Part shown: piece after piece, positions 24,241 through 34,156 of the stretch
Position numbering within the stretch: the first letter of the stretch is position 1
How the letters are laid out: every line of letters starts with the position of its first letter
NCBI RefSeq assembly: GCF_001904615.1
Contig: NZ_MRBY01000026.1
Coordinates: forward strand, 14,568 to 53,217
Reading direction: 5' to 3'
From: [Limnothrix rosea] IAM M-220
GTDB lineage: Bacteria > Cyanobacteriota > Cyanobacteriia > Cyanobacteriales > MRBY01
DNA: 38,650 nucleotides
Made by a program: the position numbers and the translations under genes
Notes under the pieces: generated by a model
What the model was told of the DNA's origin: nothing
The model's database searches: none
Seen by the model: only the letters and a program-made list of their open reading frames with translations

Positions 24241-25938
24241 ATGGCTAATGTTTTTAAATTAAAATCTTCTTTTCTAACCCTATTTTGGCTTATTTTAGGC
24301 GGGATATTACGGCTATCCAATATCAATACAAAGCCGCTATGGACAGACGAATTCGCTTCTATTTTATATGCCCGTGGCGATGATTACAGCACAATTCCCA
24401 TTGCTCAAATCATCTCAGCAGCAGAACTTTTGGAGCCCCTTAAGGGTTATCCAGTTTATGGTTGGCAAAGGGTCTCAGAACTTCTCATTCAGCATAATAA
24501 TCACCCTCCATTATATTTTTTAATCGTTAATACTTGGCAGCGATTATTTCCTTTAGATCCAGCAGGTTATGTTTCAATCTACAGCACTCGTTATTTATCT
24601 GCTTTTGTAGGAATTTTTGCAATACTTAGTCTTTATTGGGTTGCAAAAACAACTTTTAAATCAGAGAGAATTGCCCAATTCAGTGCCGCTTTGATAGCAT
24701 TTTCTCCTTTTCATATTTATTTATCCCAAGAAGCTCGCCATTACACTTTAATGACTACTTTGGTTATTTTTTCGCTGGGATATTGCCTCTATTATATTAA
24801 CTACTTGATTCGGCAAAAATCTTTTTCCGCCCCTTTTATTTTTAGTTGGTTGGGCTTAAATATTTGTGGTTTATTAAGCCATTACTTTTTCGGTTTGACA
24901 ATAATTGCTGAGGCGATCGCCCTCATTTGGTTACTGTGGCGCAAAACAATATTTATTAATAAATTACAACTTTTACAGCTTGTTTTTGTTGTGATGGGTG
25001 TCGGAAGTTTTAGTCTTATTTGGATCACACAAATTTTGCCCGTAGGCTATGGCAGCACAATGACCGACTGGATTCGCCTTGATATGTCCAACTGGTTAGA
25101 CTTCATTTGGCCAATAGTTCAGCTATTTTATGTTTTGATGACCATGATTTTTTTATTGCCAGTACAGGCAAGTTTATGGCCAATTGCCATCGTATCTTTT
25201 GTCATTATTGCAATATTTAGTATTCAGCTTTATCGCCTCTGGCAACAGAGTAATAGCAACCAAATAATCAAACCTCAATACCAAGCATTAATATTTTTTC
25301 TCAACAGATTTATTGTGTCTATCTGGGGTTTATTTGCTATTTTAACCTACAGATTTGGCTACGATATTACCCGTGGTGCGCGTTATAGTTTTGTCTATTT
25401 TCCGGCTATCATTTTATTGGTAGCTATCACCATTTGTTCATTTTGGCAGCAAGAAATCCCCATTTATTTTCCCCTACAAAAAATATTTTCTTGTTTCTCC
25501 CAATCTGGCTGCCGGGCGATCGCCGCCATTTTTTGTTGTAGTTTTCTCGGTGGCGTTAGCGTCATTACAAATTTAGCCTATCAAAAGCCCTATAATCCGA
25601 CTTCGATCATTCAGAAAATTGCGGTCGATAATCAGCCTGCATTAATTTTAACGGCCTACAAAAGTACAGTTCAGACAGGCGAAATGATGGCGATCGCCTG
25701 GGAAAAACACCAAAGATCTAGTCCTAGTGACATCTCCTTTACCCTTGTACCTTTTCAAACAAATCCCAAAAAATATGACGACGAAATTAATCAACTTACT
25801 GAAATAATTGATCATCAACAATTTAAATTATGGGTGCTTAACTTAGAAAATTCACTAACACCAAAACTTTGTGAACATGAGCAGCGTACCCGCCAAGCAG
25901 GCTACTACGGTCATATCTATCAATGCACAAAAAATTAG
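24241..25938 (+). CDS. GT-C type membrane glycosyltransferase (ArnT/PMT-like)
   Basis: This 565-residue polytopic membrane protein has about 11-12 predicted helices. The first periplasmic loop has the GT-C catalytic acidic motif LWTDEFASI (about 35-42) and then NNHPPLYFLIVNTW, the HPPL motif of ArnT/PMT/GT39-family enzymes that transfer sugars from polyprenyl-phosphate donors. SPFHIYLSQEARHYTLM follows after the next helices and is also typical. The acceptor is unknown; cell-envelope polysaccharide or lipid is likely. The ATG at 24241 is preferred over a TTG ten codons upstream. It is AT-richer than its neighbours. It stands alone and is convergent with the carotenoid oxygenase gene. Confidence 0.8.
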   Translation: MANVFKLKSSFLTLFWLILGGILRLSNINTKPLWTDEFASILYARGDDYSTIPIAQIISAAELLEPLKGYPVYGWQRVSELLIQHNNHPPLYFLIVNTWQRLFPLDPAGYVSIYSTRYLSAFVGIFAILSLYWVAKTTFKSERIAQFSAALIAFSPFHIYLSQEARHYTLMTTLVIFSLGYCLYYINYLIRQKSFSAPFIFSWLGLNICGLLSHYFFGLTIIAEAIALIWLLWRKTIFINKLQLLQLVFVVMGVGSFSLIWITQILPVGYGSTMTDWIRLDMSNWLDFIWPIVQLFYVLMTMIFLLPVQASLWPIAIVSFVIIAIFSIQLYRLWQQSNSNQIIKPQYQALIFFLNRFIVSIWGLFAILTYRFGYDITRGARYSFVYFPAIILLVAITICSFWQQEIPIYFPLQKIFSCFSQSGCRAIAAIFCCSFLGGVSVITNLAYQKPYNPTSIIQKIAVDNQPALILTAYKSTVQTGEMMAIAWEKHQRSSPSDISFTLVPFQTNPKKYDDEINQLTEIIDHQQFKLWVLNLENSLTPKLCEHEQRTRQAGYYGHIYQCTKN

Positions 25939-26011
25939 ACCTCTCTAACAATGTAAATGGACAACAGCATTATTTAATTTATCTTTTAGTTATTTTGAGA
26001 TCACCACTAAC

Positions 26012-27493
26012 CTAAAAAGAAACAAACGTTTTTGGTGTCCAGCTGCCATGTAAACCATAGGGAATATGTTGCTTGATATGCACCGTGGCGATCGCCCCTT
26101 GTTCAATATTACGAGCATCGAAAATCCCAACATCAGAACCATGGCGGGCAGCATCATAGGTCATGAGCAGCACCCAGCCATCATCCTCCGCTTCACCACA
26201 GGAGTTCGGCACAAAAATCGGTTCCCCAGCAAAACCATCCGGCGCAAAGGAATAAAGCTGGGACTCACCCGTTTTAACATCTAGTTTCCACAGCGCCTGC
26301 AAAGGCGCATTGCCAGTCTGGGAATGGGTCGCACCAATATAGGCATAACGATAATCACGACCGACATAATCAGGATGCACCACCGGAAATTCACAGCAGC
26401 GCGTATCTAATAACTCACGGGTCACCTTTTGGCGTTCAAGATCTAGTTCAAAGCGCCACAATTGCCCCGGATCGAGCTGGTCAAAATCAACATTTTTGTA
26501 ATCAACATCAGCCTGAACTTGGGGAATTGATTGATAACAAACTGAATCGACAATGATTTTATTGTCCTTTTCAAAGGCATTAGCATGGTGAAAAACAAAA
26601 CCCGCTTCAGCTTCTAATGTTTGCACATTATTGTTGGCTGGATCGCGAGGAATAACGACCATTCTCGTTGGCTTATCGGCCTGAAAATTCACACATTCCC
26701 CGGCTCCCTTTAATCCGAAAGCATAGGGTAAGGGGTTAAAACTCACTGTCGCCTGAAAAAAAATGACATAGTTTGGCGTAATGATAAAGTCGTGGATAAA
26801 GGCAAAACCATCTACTTTATGTTCTTTGTAGCGCCGTAATTCGCCGCTGGGGCTAATTTCATAAATCACTAATGTGGTGTTTAAACCGGGCTTAATGGCA
26901 AAGTTTACAAGGCAGCGATCGCCGTTATCCCAAATGCAAGCAGGATCAATGCGGGGGTGCGCCGAAAAAGCATCACCAGATTTTAAAATACCCTTTAAAT
27001 AGTCAATGCCTTTCGTCTCTAAAGTTCCCGGATCAAGGCGATGGGGTTCGGCGGCTTCCCAAAGGGCGAGGAGTTTGTCACCCCAATAAATAACATTAGT
27101 ATTAGCAATATTTTTGAGGCGTAAATCGAACATATTATTCAACAAACCGCCGGGTTTTTCTGTCCCAAAGACACCGCGATATAAAGGCTTTTCTGCTTTT
27201 TGTTCGGTGACAAATCCCTCGGTGCGGACAAAGCGATTTTGAAAATAGGCCTTACCGGCTTTAAAAGTCATGGCGCAGACCATGCCATCGCCATCGAAGG
27301 GATGCTTAATGGGAAATCCACCGATATCTAAAAGTCCGGGGCCGTTACGGAACAGTGTCCCTTCTAATTCTTGGGGAATTTGACCGTCAATATCTGTCAC
27401 TTCATAGGCTATTTCACAGGGTTGCGACTCATAACCCCGCTGCCAAGCGGTCTGGTCATAAGACTTTTTTGTGGAAGGAGAGGTAGCCGTCAT
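26012..27493 (-). CDS. Carotenoid oxygenase (apocarotenoid 15,15'-oxygenase type)
   Basis: This 493-residue non-haem iron dioxygenase of the carotenoid-cleavage family has a seven-bladed beta-propeller. The four iron-binding histidines are present and spaced as in Synechocystis ACO: His-179 (FSAHP), His-234 (IHDF), His-302/303 (FHHANAFE) and His-482 (GLHGSW). RNGPG near residue 49 and HPFDGDGMVCAM near 64 are family hallmarks. It probably cleaves apocarotenals to retinal-type products, perhaps with a membrane-associated patch; true specificity cannot be read from sequence. The start is ATG at 27493. It is divergent from the cobQ-like gene with 284 bp between. Confidence 0.93.
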   Translation of the reverse strand: MTATSPSTKKSYDQTAWQRGYESQPCEIAYEVTDIDGQIPQELEGTLFRNGPGLLDIGGFPIKHPFDGDGMVCAMTFKAGKAYFQNRFVRTEGFVTEQKAEKPLYRGVFGTEKPGGLLNNMFDLRLKNIANTNVIYWGDKLLALWEAAEPHRLDPGTLETKGIDYLKGILKSGDAFSAHPRIDPACIWDNGDRCLVNFAIKPGLNTTLVIYEISPSGELRRYKEHKVDGFAFIHDFIITPNYVIFFQATVSFNPLPYAFGLKGAGECVNFQADKPTRMVVIPRDPANNNVQTLEAEAGFVFHHANAFEKDNKIIVDSVCYQSIPQVQADVDYKNVDFDQLDPGQLWRFELDLERQKVTRELLDTRCCEFPVVHPDYVGRDYRYAYIGATHSQTGNAPLQALWKLDVKTGESQLYSFAPDGFAGEPIFVPNSCGEAEDDGWVLLMTYDAARHGSDVGIFDARNIEQGAIATVHIKQHIPYGLHGSWTPKTFVSF

Positions 27494-27777
27494 GTTATGT
27501 GAATTTTTGTGAAGTGCTTTTCTGAGTTTAGCATTCTTCTCTTGGACAATTCATAGGGTTTAGATTAGTACATCTATTGGCTTATTGTTCGGTGTAGAGT
27601 GCCGCCAAGATGAATTGCTCTGTGGTGTTTCATGTTATTAGTAATTTTTTTGTCGGGTTTAACCATGAATCCGGTTGGTGTTTAATTCTTTTGTAACTCT
27701 TTCGGATGATTGGCTATATTGTGAAAAGTGTATGAATGCCTTTTTAAAAGTTAATTTACGTAATTTGAGGAATATCC
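27494..27777. other. Divergent promoter region, no riboswitch seen
   Basis: This region separates the carotenoid oxygenase (minus) from the cobQ-like gene (plus). I looked for a cobalamin riboswitch (B12 box) because of the CobQ annotation and found none. Only a ribosome-binding site GAGGA, about 9 bases before the plus-strand ATG, is clear. Confidence 0.5.
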
Positions 27778-29280
27778 ATGCGGGCGATCGCTGTATTTAG
27801 TCCGACCTGTGGCGCTGGCAAATCATGGTTTGCAACAGCTCTTTGTCGGTGGCTAACACGGGAAGACTGGAATGTTACGCCATTCCAAGCGCAGGCTGAT
27901 ATCTCCCAGGGTTACACGATTGACCATAATGTTACGGTGAGTCACTCTGTGGCATGGCAAGCATGGGCGGCTCGGGTGAAGGCAACGGCTATGCTGAACC
28001 CAGTAATTTTAAAGCCTTCTGATGGGCCTAGTTTGCAATATCAGTTGTTTATCCAAGGACGTGGTATCGGCACGGTCAGTCGCTCTGATTATTATCAAAA
28101 TTATTATGGTATTGCGAAGCCATTAATCCAAGAATGTTTGGATAAGCTGTATAAATCGGCTCATAATCTCATGGTCTTTGATACCTATCGCTATGGTCTT
28201 TATAATCCTTTTTTAAGTGATACGGATGAAAATTTTGAATTGCTAAAATCTTCTTCGTTTCATCCTGCTGGTGTGATTATTATTGATTGTCGGCAGGGGG
28301 GGGCTCTGAATCAATTATGTGGTTTTTGGGAGCGGCTAGCGGCGGAGAATAGGAAGCTTATCCGCGGTGTTATTTTTAATCAGTGGGAAGGCGATCGCCG
28401 CATTAGCGACATCCAGAACCGTTGGGTACAGGAGCATTTAAACTTACCTGTTCTTGGTCATTTACCCTCCTTAACTAGTCAATATTTCCATCCAGAAAGT
28501 CCCTTAACTTTCGATATCAACTCCCGCCACTCACCGCAAAATCGTCTCAAAATTGTTATTCTGCGGCTCCCCCACCTCGCCCATCACACGGATCTTGATC
28601 CCCTCGAAAGTGAACCGAGTGTGGAGCTGAGTTATTTTGACCCGGCAAATCCATTGGGGTATCCCGATGCTGTTATTATTCCCCACACATCTGAGGCGAT
28701 CGCCGATCTCGACTATCTCCACAAATATAAATTCCATACGCAGCTACAAAACTACGCAGCAGCCGGCGGCACTATTTTAGGATTGTGTAATGGCGCTGCA
28801 ATGTTGGGGAAACAGGTCAATCAAAAAGCCTTAACAGTCAATGTCCCTCCAGTAGAACAGCCGGGTCTATCTTTGCTACCCACAAAAAGCGAATTTCGTG
28901 GAACATCACAACAAGCCGAACCCCTTCAAACACTGTCCGAAACGTTATTTGAAAATTTACCCATTCGCGGTGAAGTTTATCGTTATAGCAAAAATTCCGT
29001 CTTAAATCGCGACATCGTTGCCCAACTTTTCCAAGAGCTGGATGCGGGACTCATTAATCAAGGTCGCAATATTTGGGCAATTAATTTTCATGGCCTATTC
29101 AATAACGGCCCTTGGCGGCGATTTTGGCTCAATCAACTCCGTCAAAAACGAGGCTTATCTTCCCTAGCCACAGGTATTGCAGACTTTACTGAAAGACGCG
29201 AAGTGATTATCGATAATTTGGCAAATCACATCGACCAGCATGTAGAATTAGCACCGTTATTGACAGATTATGACTATTGA
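27778..29280 (+). CDS. Divergent cobyric acid synthase (CobQ)-like protein
   Basis: This 500-residue protein has the CobQ/CbiP layout: an N-terminal dethiobiotin-synthetase-like ATPase (about 1-235, P-loop SPTCGAGKS at 8-16 and FNQWEGD at 200-206, cf. FNKFRGD) and a C-terminal class I glutamine amidotransferase with Cys-337 in LGLCNGAAMLG and His-438 in NFHGLF. CobQ amidates cobyrinic acid a,c-diamide in cobalamin synthesis. Several signature segments deviate: GLCNGAAMLG for the usual GICGGYQMLG, IPHTSEAIADL for LPGTKNTIxDL, and GRGIGTVSRSDYY for the usual GxxxG..DYY. It may therefore be a paralogue with another substrate, or a fast-evolving CobQ. The symbol is left empty for that reason. A 34-codon frame overlaps its stop. 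Confidence 0.75.
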   Translation: MRAIAVFSPTCGAGKSWFATALCRWLTREDWNVTPFQAQADISQGYTIDHNVTVSHSVAWQAWAARVKATAMLNPVILKPSDGPSLQYQLFIQGRGIGTVSRSDYYQNYYGIAKPLIQECLDKLYKSAHNLMVFDTYRYGLYNPFLSDTDENFELLKSSSFHPAGVIIIDCRQGGALNQLCGFWERLAAENRKLIRGVIFNQWEGDRRISDIQNRWVQEHLNLPVLGHLPSLTSQYFHPESPLTFDINSRHSPQNRLKIVILRLPHLAHHTDLDPLESEPSVELSYFDPANPLGYPDAVIIPHTSEAIADLDYLHKYKFHTQLQNYAAAGGTILGLCNGAAMLGKQVNQKALTVNVPPVEQPGLSLLPTKSEFRGTSQQAEPLQTLSETLFENLPIRGEVYRYSKNSVLNRDIVAQLFQELDAGLINQGRNIWAINFHGLFNNGPWRRFWLNQLRQKRGLSSLATGIADFTERREVIIDNLANHIDQHVELAPLLTDYDY

Positions 29281-29374
29281 TTGGGATGAAATTGATTGGG
29301 ATGAAATTGATTGGGATGAAATTGCCAAACTTAAAGCAAACATCACCACAATGCTTGCCCTAAGTTTTTCTTGA
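29270..29374 (+). CDS. Micro-ORF encoding three IDWDE repeats
   Basis: This 34-codon frame starts at an ATG 11 bases before the end of the cobQ-like gene, in another frame. It reads MT, three IDWDE units (15-bp DNA repeats, 29276-29320), then IAKLKANITTMLALSFS and a stop. Its overlap with the cobQ-like stop would permit translational coupling. The segment after the repeats looks protein-like, but the whole is short and I know no family for it. It could be a real small acidic protein, the truncated start of a longer ancestral gene, or chance coding of a DNA repeat. Confidence 0.4.
   Translation: MTIDWDEIDWDEIDWDEIAKLKANITTMLALSFS
29276..29320. repeat. Three perfect tandem copies of a 15-bp unit
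   Basis: ATTGATTGGGATGAA occurs three times in a row at 29276, 29291 and 29306. The period is a multiple of three and preserves the micro-ORF frame, so copy-number changes would add or remove one IDWDE unit. The first copy includes the stop codon of the cobQ-like gene. Confidence 0.97.
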
Positions 29375-29408
29375 AATAAAAGAGGCTTTGTAATCGAGAT
29401 GAAGTCTA

Positions 29409-31466
29409 TTAAATCTCAGCCATTGCTCCTTTTGCCATAGAGGCGATCGCCTGATCTGTAGCCTTAGGCAAACGATAATACTTACCACCCGCTTGTTTCG
29501 CCAACTCTTTACCAAATCCAGAAGAGATAAATTTCTTTTCCGTATCGATAATCAGCAGCTTCATACCCGAAGCACGAATTTTGCCAGCAATATCAAGCAG
29601 CTCTTCCTTAATATCCGGTTTTGGGTCACCCTCTTCCGGCACTTCACCCAGAGAACGAGCCAGCGGAATATTGCCACGACCATCCGTGATCGCCACAATG
29701 ACCACTTCCCCCACATCGCCAGACATCTTAGCATTCACACCAATATGAACAGCCTGCGTTAAACCATGGGACAACGGCGACCCCCCACCACAGGGCATTG
29801 TTTCTAGCCGATTTTTCGCGAGAGTAATAGAACGAGTCGGCGGCAATAACACCTCTGCCATTTCACCCCGGAAGGGAATTAAAGCAATTTGATCACGATT
29901 TTCGTAGGCCTCCGTCAACAAACGCATTACAGCACCTTTCGCCGCATTCATCCGATTGAGAGCCATCGAACCCGACGCATCCACAAGAAAGACAATTAAA
30001 GAACCAGCTTTGCGAGCCATACGTTTAGATCGCAAATCGCTTTGTTCAACAATGACATTACGCTCCGGATATTTCACGCGGCGGGCTTTTTGATAAGGGG
30101 CGGCAGCACGTAAAGTAGCATCTACCGCAATGCGACGCACTTTTCCCCTAGGTAACATGGGCTTGATATAACGACCCCGATCATCAGAGAAAATCATGCC
30201 TCGCTTACCCGAACTCCCTTGACTCTTGTTCTGCATCATTTGAGCAAAAGCAAGCACATTCGGATCTAAAACAACCCCCTCTGGGTCAAAGATAAATTCT
30301 TCAGGAATGGTCGGCTCCTGTTCGGGCTGTTCTTCTTGATCTTCGTCTTGGTCTTCATCATCTTGGTCTTCGTCATCCTGATCATCGTCGGAAGATTGGT
30401 CTTCATCGTCTTGATCATCTTGGGATTGTGGTGGCGGCGGTGGCGGCGGTTGCATCTCATCATCATCATCCGGCGTTGGAATTGTGGTTGCCCGCGGCAA
30501 AATCACCAACTCAACAGCAGTACGCAGATCATCAGCTGTAACGACATTTCGGCCATCTAAAGCCGCGGCGGCCATGGCAACCCGCACGGCGAAAAGTTCT
30601 GCTCGGTGGCCTTCAACAGTGCCCCTCACGGCTTCATTTACAAGATAAGCCACTTGATCTGTGGTGATGTTGACTTCCTTGAGCCATTCCCGCGCCAAAA
30701 TAATCTGGGTGCGTAGGGCATCTAGGTCATCTTCATAGGAAGCCAAAAATGCCTTCGGAGATTCGGCATATTGCACAACTTGTTCGACGGCGGCTACCCG
30801 TTCTTCGAGGAGAAGTGGACGATCTGCGGACAGGGTAACGGCAATACGATCGCGCAAATGTTCGCGGAGATTTCCTTCTTCGGGATTATAGGTGGCAATT
30901 AAAAGCGGACGGCAGGGATGGGAAAAGCTAATGCCTTCTCGCTCAATCTGGTTGCGACCGTCGGTGAGAACACTTAAAAGTTGGTTGGCGATTTGGTCGT
31001 CAAGGAGATTAATTTCGTCGATATAAAGTACACCGCGATGGGCTTGCGCCAAAAGTCCGGGTTGAAATACAGGTTCACCCTGACGTACTGATGCTTCTAC
31101 GTCTACCGAACCTAGCAACCGATCCTCGGTCACCCCCAAGGGAATTTGGACAAAAGGGGCAGCAATGACTGCCGTCGGAATCTCTTCTGTTTTAATGCCA
31201 TTAAACTCAAGAGCTGTTAGGTCATCCCACTCGTTAGGGTTAGTCGGGTCGCAATGGTACTGATTTCCTTTAATAATTTCAATTGGTGGTAATAGTGAAT
31301 GGATTCCCCTCGCCATCACTGATTTGGCAGTACCACGTTTGCCGGCGATCGCCACCCCCCCAAGGGCAGGATCCACAGCACCAAGGAGTAGAGCAGTTTT
31401 AATTACATCTTGACCCACGACTGCGGTCAAAGGAAAAGACATTCGAGATGTCGTTAGAGTAGGCAT
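29409..31466 (-). CDS. chlD: Magnesium chelatase subunit ChlD
   Basis: This 685-residue subunit of the ATP-driven magnesium chelatase acts with ChlI and ChlH to insert Mg2+ into protoporphyrin IX, the first committed step to chlorophyll. The N-terminal AAA+ domain (about 10-330) has Walker-A-like GKRGTAKS (42-49) and [13 protein letters not shown] proline run at about 340-346 is followed by an extremely Asp/Glu/Gln-rich linker to about 390. The C-terminal VWA domain (about 490-685) has the MIDAS DASGS at 496-500. Length and order are standard. The ATG at 31466 is used; a second at 31442 is possible. It is transcribed toward the cobQ-like gene and convergent with it. Confidence 0.96.
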   Translation of the reverse strand: MPTLTTSRMSFPLTAVVGQDVIKTALLLGAVDPALGGVAIAGKRGTAKSVMARGIHSLLPPIEIIKGNQYHCDPTNPNEWDDLTALEFNGIKTEEIPTAVIAAPFVQIPLGVTEDRLLGSVDVEASVRQGEPVFQPGLLAQAHRGVLYIDEINLLDDQIANQLLSVLTDGRNQIEREGISFSHPCRPLLIATYNPEEGNLREHLRDRIAVTLSADRPLLLEERVAAVEQVVQYAESPKAFLASYEDDLDALRTQIILAREWLKEVNITTDQVAYLVNEAVRGTVEGHRAELFAVRVAMAAAALDGRNVVTADDLRTAVELVILPRATTIPTPDDDDEMQPPPPPPPQSQDDQDDEDQSSDDDQDDEDQDDEDQDEDQEEQPEQEPTIPEEFIFDPEGVVLDPNVLAFAQMMQNKSQGSSGKRGMIFSDDRGRYIKPMLPRGKVRRIAVDATLRAAAPYQKARRVKYPERNVIVEQSDLRSKRMARKAGSLIVFLVDASGSMALNRMNAAKGAVMRLLTEAYENRDQIALIPFRGEMAEVLLPPTRSITLAKNRLETMPCGGGSPLSHGLTQAVHIGVNAKMSGDVGEVVIVAITDGRGNIPLARSLGEVPEEGDPKPDIKEELLDIAGKIRASGMKLLIIDTEKKFISSGFGKELAKQAGGKYYRLPKATDQAIASMAKGAMAEI

Positions 31467-31520
31467 CTATCTAAAAAATGGGTGTTAAAAAAATAAAAAA
31501 TAAATAAAAAAGATTCTTGT

Positions 31521-31562
31521 AAAAATAAGGAGAAACTTCCCAAAACTTGAGACTTTTCTCCT
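31521..31562 (-). terminator. Probable terminator of tpiA
   Basis: On the minus strand, AGGAGAAA pairs with TTTCTCCT (8 bp) across a 19-base loop and is followed by ATTTTT. It lies 50 bases after the tpiA stop and ahead of chlD. The long loop lowers certainty. Confidence 0.6.
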
Positions 31563-31613
31563 CAACCAATTTTGCAACTCCTAGGAGGCACAAAATATCA
31601 ACCATCAAAATGG

Positions 31614-32339
31614 TTACACAAAATTAACGAGGCGCGCAAAACTATCCGCTTCGAGACTTGCGCCACCCACTAATGCACCATCAATCTCCGGCTGCGCCAT
31701 AATTTCATCAACATTAGCAGGCTTCACAGAGCCACCATACTGAATGGTCACATCTTTATTGGCGAGCTTTTCGCGGATCAGACTAATAACGCGATTAGCC
31801 TCCTTCGCATCACAGGTTTCACCCGTGCCGATCGCCCAGATAGGCTCATAGGCAAGAACTAATTTGCCTTGGTCAACGCCAACTAAATCCTTTTCAAGTT
31901 GCGCAAAAATAACATTTTCAGTTTCACCGGCATCACGCTGTGCCTTACTTTCACCCACACACAGAATTGGAATTAAACCATGACGTTGGGCAGCTAAAAG
32001 ACGCTTATTAACAGTGTCGTCTGTTTCCCCAAAATATTGACGACGCTCACTATGGCCAACAACAACATAACGAACACCAACTTCCGCCAGCATTGCGCCA
32101 GAAATTTCGCCAGTAAACGCCCCCTCATCTTCCCAGTGGACATTCTGTGCTCCGAGGCGAATTCTAGTGCCGTGGAGACTCTTGGACATAATGCCCAAGT
32201 TTGTAAAAGGGGTACAAATCACCACCTCTCGTTCCTCGTGGCCATCGGCAATTTTGGGTAATAATGCCGTGAGAAACTCTAAAGACTCAGCTTGAGTCTT
32301 ATACATTTTCCAGTTGCCCGCAATAATAATCTTTCGCAC
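31614..32339 (-). CDS. tpiA: Triosephosphate isomerase
   Basis: This 241-residue TIM-barrel enzyme interconverts dihydroxyacetone phosphate and glyceraldehyde 3-phosphate in the Calvin cycle and glycolysis. Asn/Lys of the active site are in AGNWKMYK (about 7-14), the electrophilic His is in [13 protein letters not shown], the catalytic Glu is in [13 protein letters not shown], and the phosphate loop is [11 protein letters not shown] and GALVGGASL. The start codon is GTG at 32339, supported by the family N-terminus ([14 protein letters not shown]). Length is slightly short of 250 but normal for cyanobacteria. Confidence 0.97.
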   Translation of the reverse strand: MRKIIIAGNWKMYKTQAESLEFLTALLPKIADGHEEREVVICTPFTNLGIMSKSLHGTRIRLGAQNVHWEDEGAFTGEISGAMLAEVGVRYVVVGHSERRQYFGETDDTVNKRLLAAQRHGLIPILCVGESKAQRDAGETENVIFAQLEKDLVGVDQGKLVLAYEPIWAIGTGETCDAKEANRVISLIREKLANKDVTIQYGGSVKPANVDEIMAQPEIDGALVGGASLEADSFARLVNFV

Positions 32340-32482
32340 GGTAATCCTAAACTTTCGGCTTTTTTAATCTTGATTTATGCACAGTTAGACAGTTTACCGC
32401 ATCAATGCTGTAGCGTTGGGGTGATCCTCCATTTCGGGATCGGTTGATTTTGGGTAAAGTCTGGCGATGCAATTGTAAATGC

Positions 32483-33376
32483 CTAAAGTTTCAAGAGCCC
32501 TTTGTCTGCATCAAGGGTGACCTCCTGACCGACTGGTAAGCAGCAGTTCATACCGTCATGTCCAAAGGGTAACTCAGCAATCACCGGAATGTTTAAATCT
32601 GTGAGGCGATCGCCGAGAACTTCCAGCACCGAAAAACTATCGGCTGACCCTAGCACATCACAGCGACTAAAACGTCCCACAGCAATCCCTTTAATCTTTT
32701 CAAAAACGCCCTGTAAGCGCCATTGGGTTAACATCCGATCCACACTGTAGGGCGCTTCCGTGACATCCTCGATCGCCAAAATAATGTTCTCAAAATCCGG
32801 CTGTAACGGTGTACCAAGCAGATGAGTAGCCACATTTAAATTTGCGGGTAAAAGAATTCCTGTCGCTTGTCCCTCAACCCAAGTTTGTCCTTTGAGTGGT
32901 GGTAATGGTTTACCTTGCACTGCATCAAAAAGTCGTTGTCGTGACCAATCCGGTTCCTTTGCTAAAGTCGTCAACACAGGGGCATGGAGGCTCCCAACAC
33001 CAACAGTCGCTAAACTCCACAACAGGCTAGTAATATCGGAAAAACCAATGATCCATTTAGGCGTAACTTGATCGATTTGCCAGTCCCAATTTTCCAGCAC
33101 ACGCATGCCGCCATAACCGCCCCGCGCACATAAAATACCTTTGCACTCTGGGTCAAACCACGCCTCAGCCAATGCATTTCTGCGAGTTTTGTCATCGCCA
33201 GCGAGGTAACTATATTTTTGATCCCAGCCATTCGTAAATTCGACATGATAGCCCTGCGATCGCCAAATCTCTACACCAGCCATCAACGCATCATATTCAA
33301 GTAAACGACCACTCGGCGCAACAACCTTCAGCAAATCACCCGGTCTGAGGGGGTCAGGCATTTTGAGTTGTTCCAT
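32483..33376 (-). CDS. LD-carboxypeptidase (S66 family)
   Basis: This 297-residue LdcA-type enzyme removes the terminal D-Ala from the tetrapeptide of recycled muropeptides, in the cytoplasm. The nucleophile is Ser-113 in GFSDITSLLW; the neighbouring ILCARGGYGGMR and VGSLHAPV are family blocks. The catalytic Glu is in AIEDVTEAPYSVDRML and the His in PFGHDGMN near the C-terminus. Two ATGs are possible (33376 and five codons later). It is followed upstream on the same strand by an SDR gene after a short gap of about 40 bp, so the three genes from 34839 down may be co-transcribed. Confidence 0.88.
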   Translation of the reverse strand: MEQLKMPDPLRPGDLLKVVAPSGRLLEYDALMAGVEIWRSQGYHVEFTNGWDQKYSYLAGDDKTRRNALAEAWFDPECKGILCARGGYGGMRVLENWDWQIDQVTPKWIIGFSDITSLLWSLATVGVGSLHAPVLTTLAKEPDWSRQRLFDAVQGKPLPPLKGQTWVEGQATGILLPANLNVATHLLGTPLQPDFENIILAIEDVTEAPYSVDRMLTQWRLQGVFEKIKGIAVGRFSRCDVLGSADSFSVLEVLGDRLTDLNIPVIAELPFGHDGMNCCLPVGQEVTLDADKGLLKL

Positions 33377-33418
33377 GGCAGCTATTTGGATCTGTTGAAA
33401 TGTACTGGCGAGATTAAC

Positions 33419-34156
33419 TTACCAAGGTAGACGGGAACCGTCCCACGAAAAAAATGCACCGTTATCGTCTGGCGTGAGATTACTAATGACTGTGCGTAGT
33501 AAAGTAACGGTTTTCTCCGGCGGAAACAGTTTACCCTCTGGCACATTTTTCTGGAAAGGTTTCGACAAATCCGTGTCTGTTGTGCCGGGATGAAGCATCG
33601 TCACCACGACATTTGGCGTTTTACGTCGCCACTCAATGGAAACATTTTTGAGCAACATATTAAGGGCGGCCTTGGAAGCACGGTAGCCGTACCACCCTCC
33701 CAAACCGTTATCGCCGATACTCCCGACCTTGGCGGAAATTGCCGCAAAAATCGCTGGGTTTGCTCCCCGCAAAAAAGGAAATAAATATTTTGTCCAGAGC
33801 ACTGCCCCAACGGCATTGACTTGAAAATAAGTAATCAGATTGTCGGCTTGGATGTGACGTAAACTTTTCTCTGGCTGCATCTGCTCGTTATGCAACAAAC
33901 CCACCGCATAAATGACTTCATTGAGAGACTGGGTTTGCTGTTTGAGGGTGGCGATCGCCCCTTGTATTTCACTTTCTTTAGTCACATCCACTTGCAAACA
34001 AACTAATTTGTCTGGATAGGCCGCCGCCAGTTGATTAAGGGGCAACGATGATTGACGAAACGTCGCAAAAACTTTTTCGTAGGCGGGATCGGCTAAATAT
34101 TGTCGCGTGAACTCTAACCCAATCCCTCGCCCTGCACCAATGACTAATACCTTCAT
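33419..34156 (-). CDS. Short-chain dehydrogenase/reductase (C-factor-like)
   Basis: This 245-residue Rossmann-fold SDR protein has the coenzyme-binding GAGRGIG (about 7-13), NNAG-equivalent IYAVGLLH (somewhat degenerate) and the active site YGYRASKAALN (YxxxK) with an upstream Ser in AAISAKVGSIGDN. The C-terminal HPGTTDTDLSKPFQKNV is typical of the C-factor/csgA-like SDR subgroup. The substrate is unknown and the protein is cytoplasmic. The ATG overlaps the stop of the upstream membrane-protein gene by 4 nt (ATGA), implying translational coupling and perhaps joint function. Confidence 0.88.
   Translation of the reverse strand: MKVLVIGAGRGIGLEFTRQYLADPAYEKVFATFRQSSLPLNQLAAAYPDKLVCLQVDVTKESEIQGAIATLKQQTQSLNEVIYAVGLLHNEQMQPEKSLRHIQADNLITYFQVNAVGAVLWTKYLFPFLRGANPAIFAAISAKVGSIGDNGLGGWYGYRASKAALNMLLKNVSIEWRRKTPNVVVTMLHPGTTDTDLSKPFQKNVPEGKLFPPEKTVTLLRTVISNLTPDDNGAFFSWDGSRLPW

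Noticed and set aside
27494-27777. Cobalamin riboswitch upstream of the cobQ-like gene
   Set aside because: No B12-box-like sequence was found.
30266-30560. Frames of about 70 codons rich in Met/Lys/Thr or Ile/Val
   Set aside because: They are shadow translations of the Asp/Glu/Gln-rich linker of chlD.
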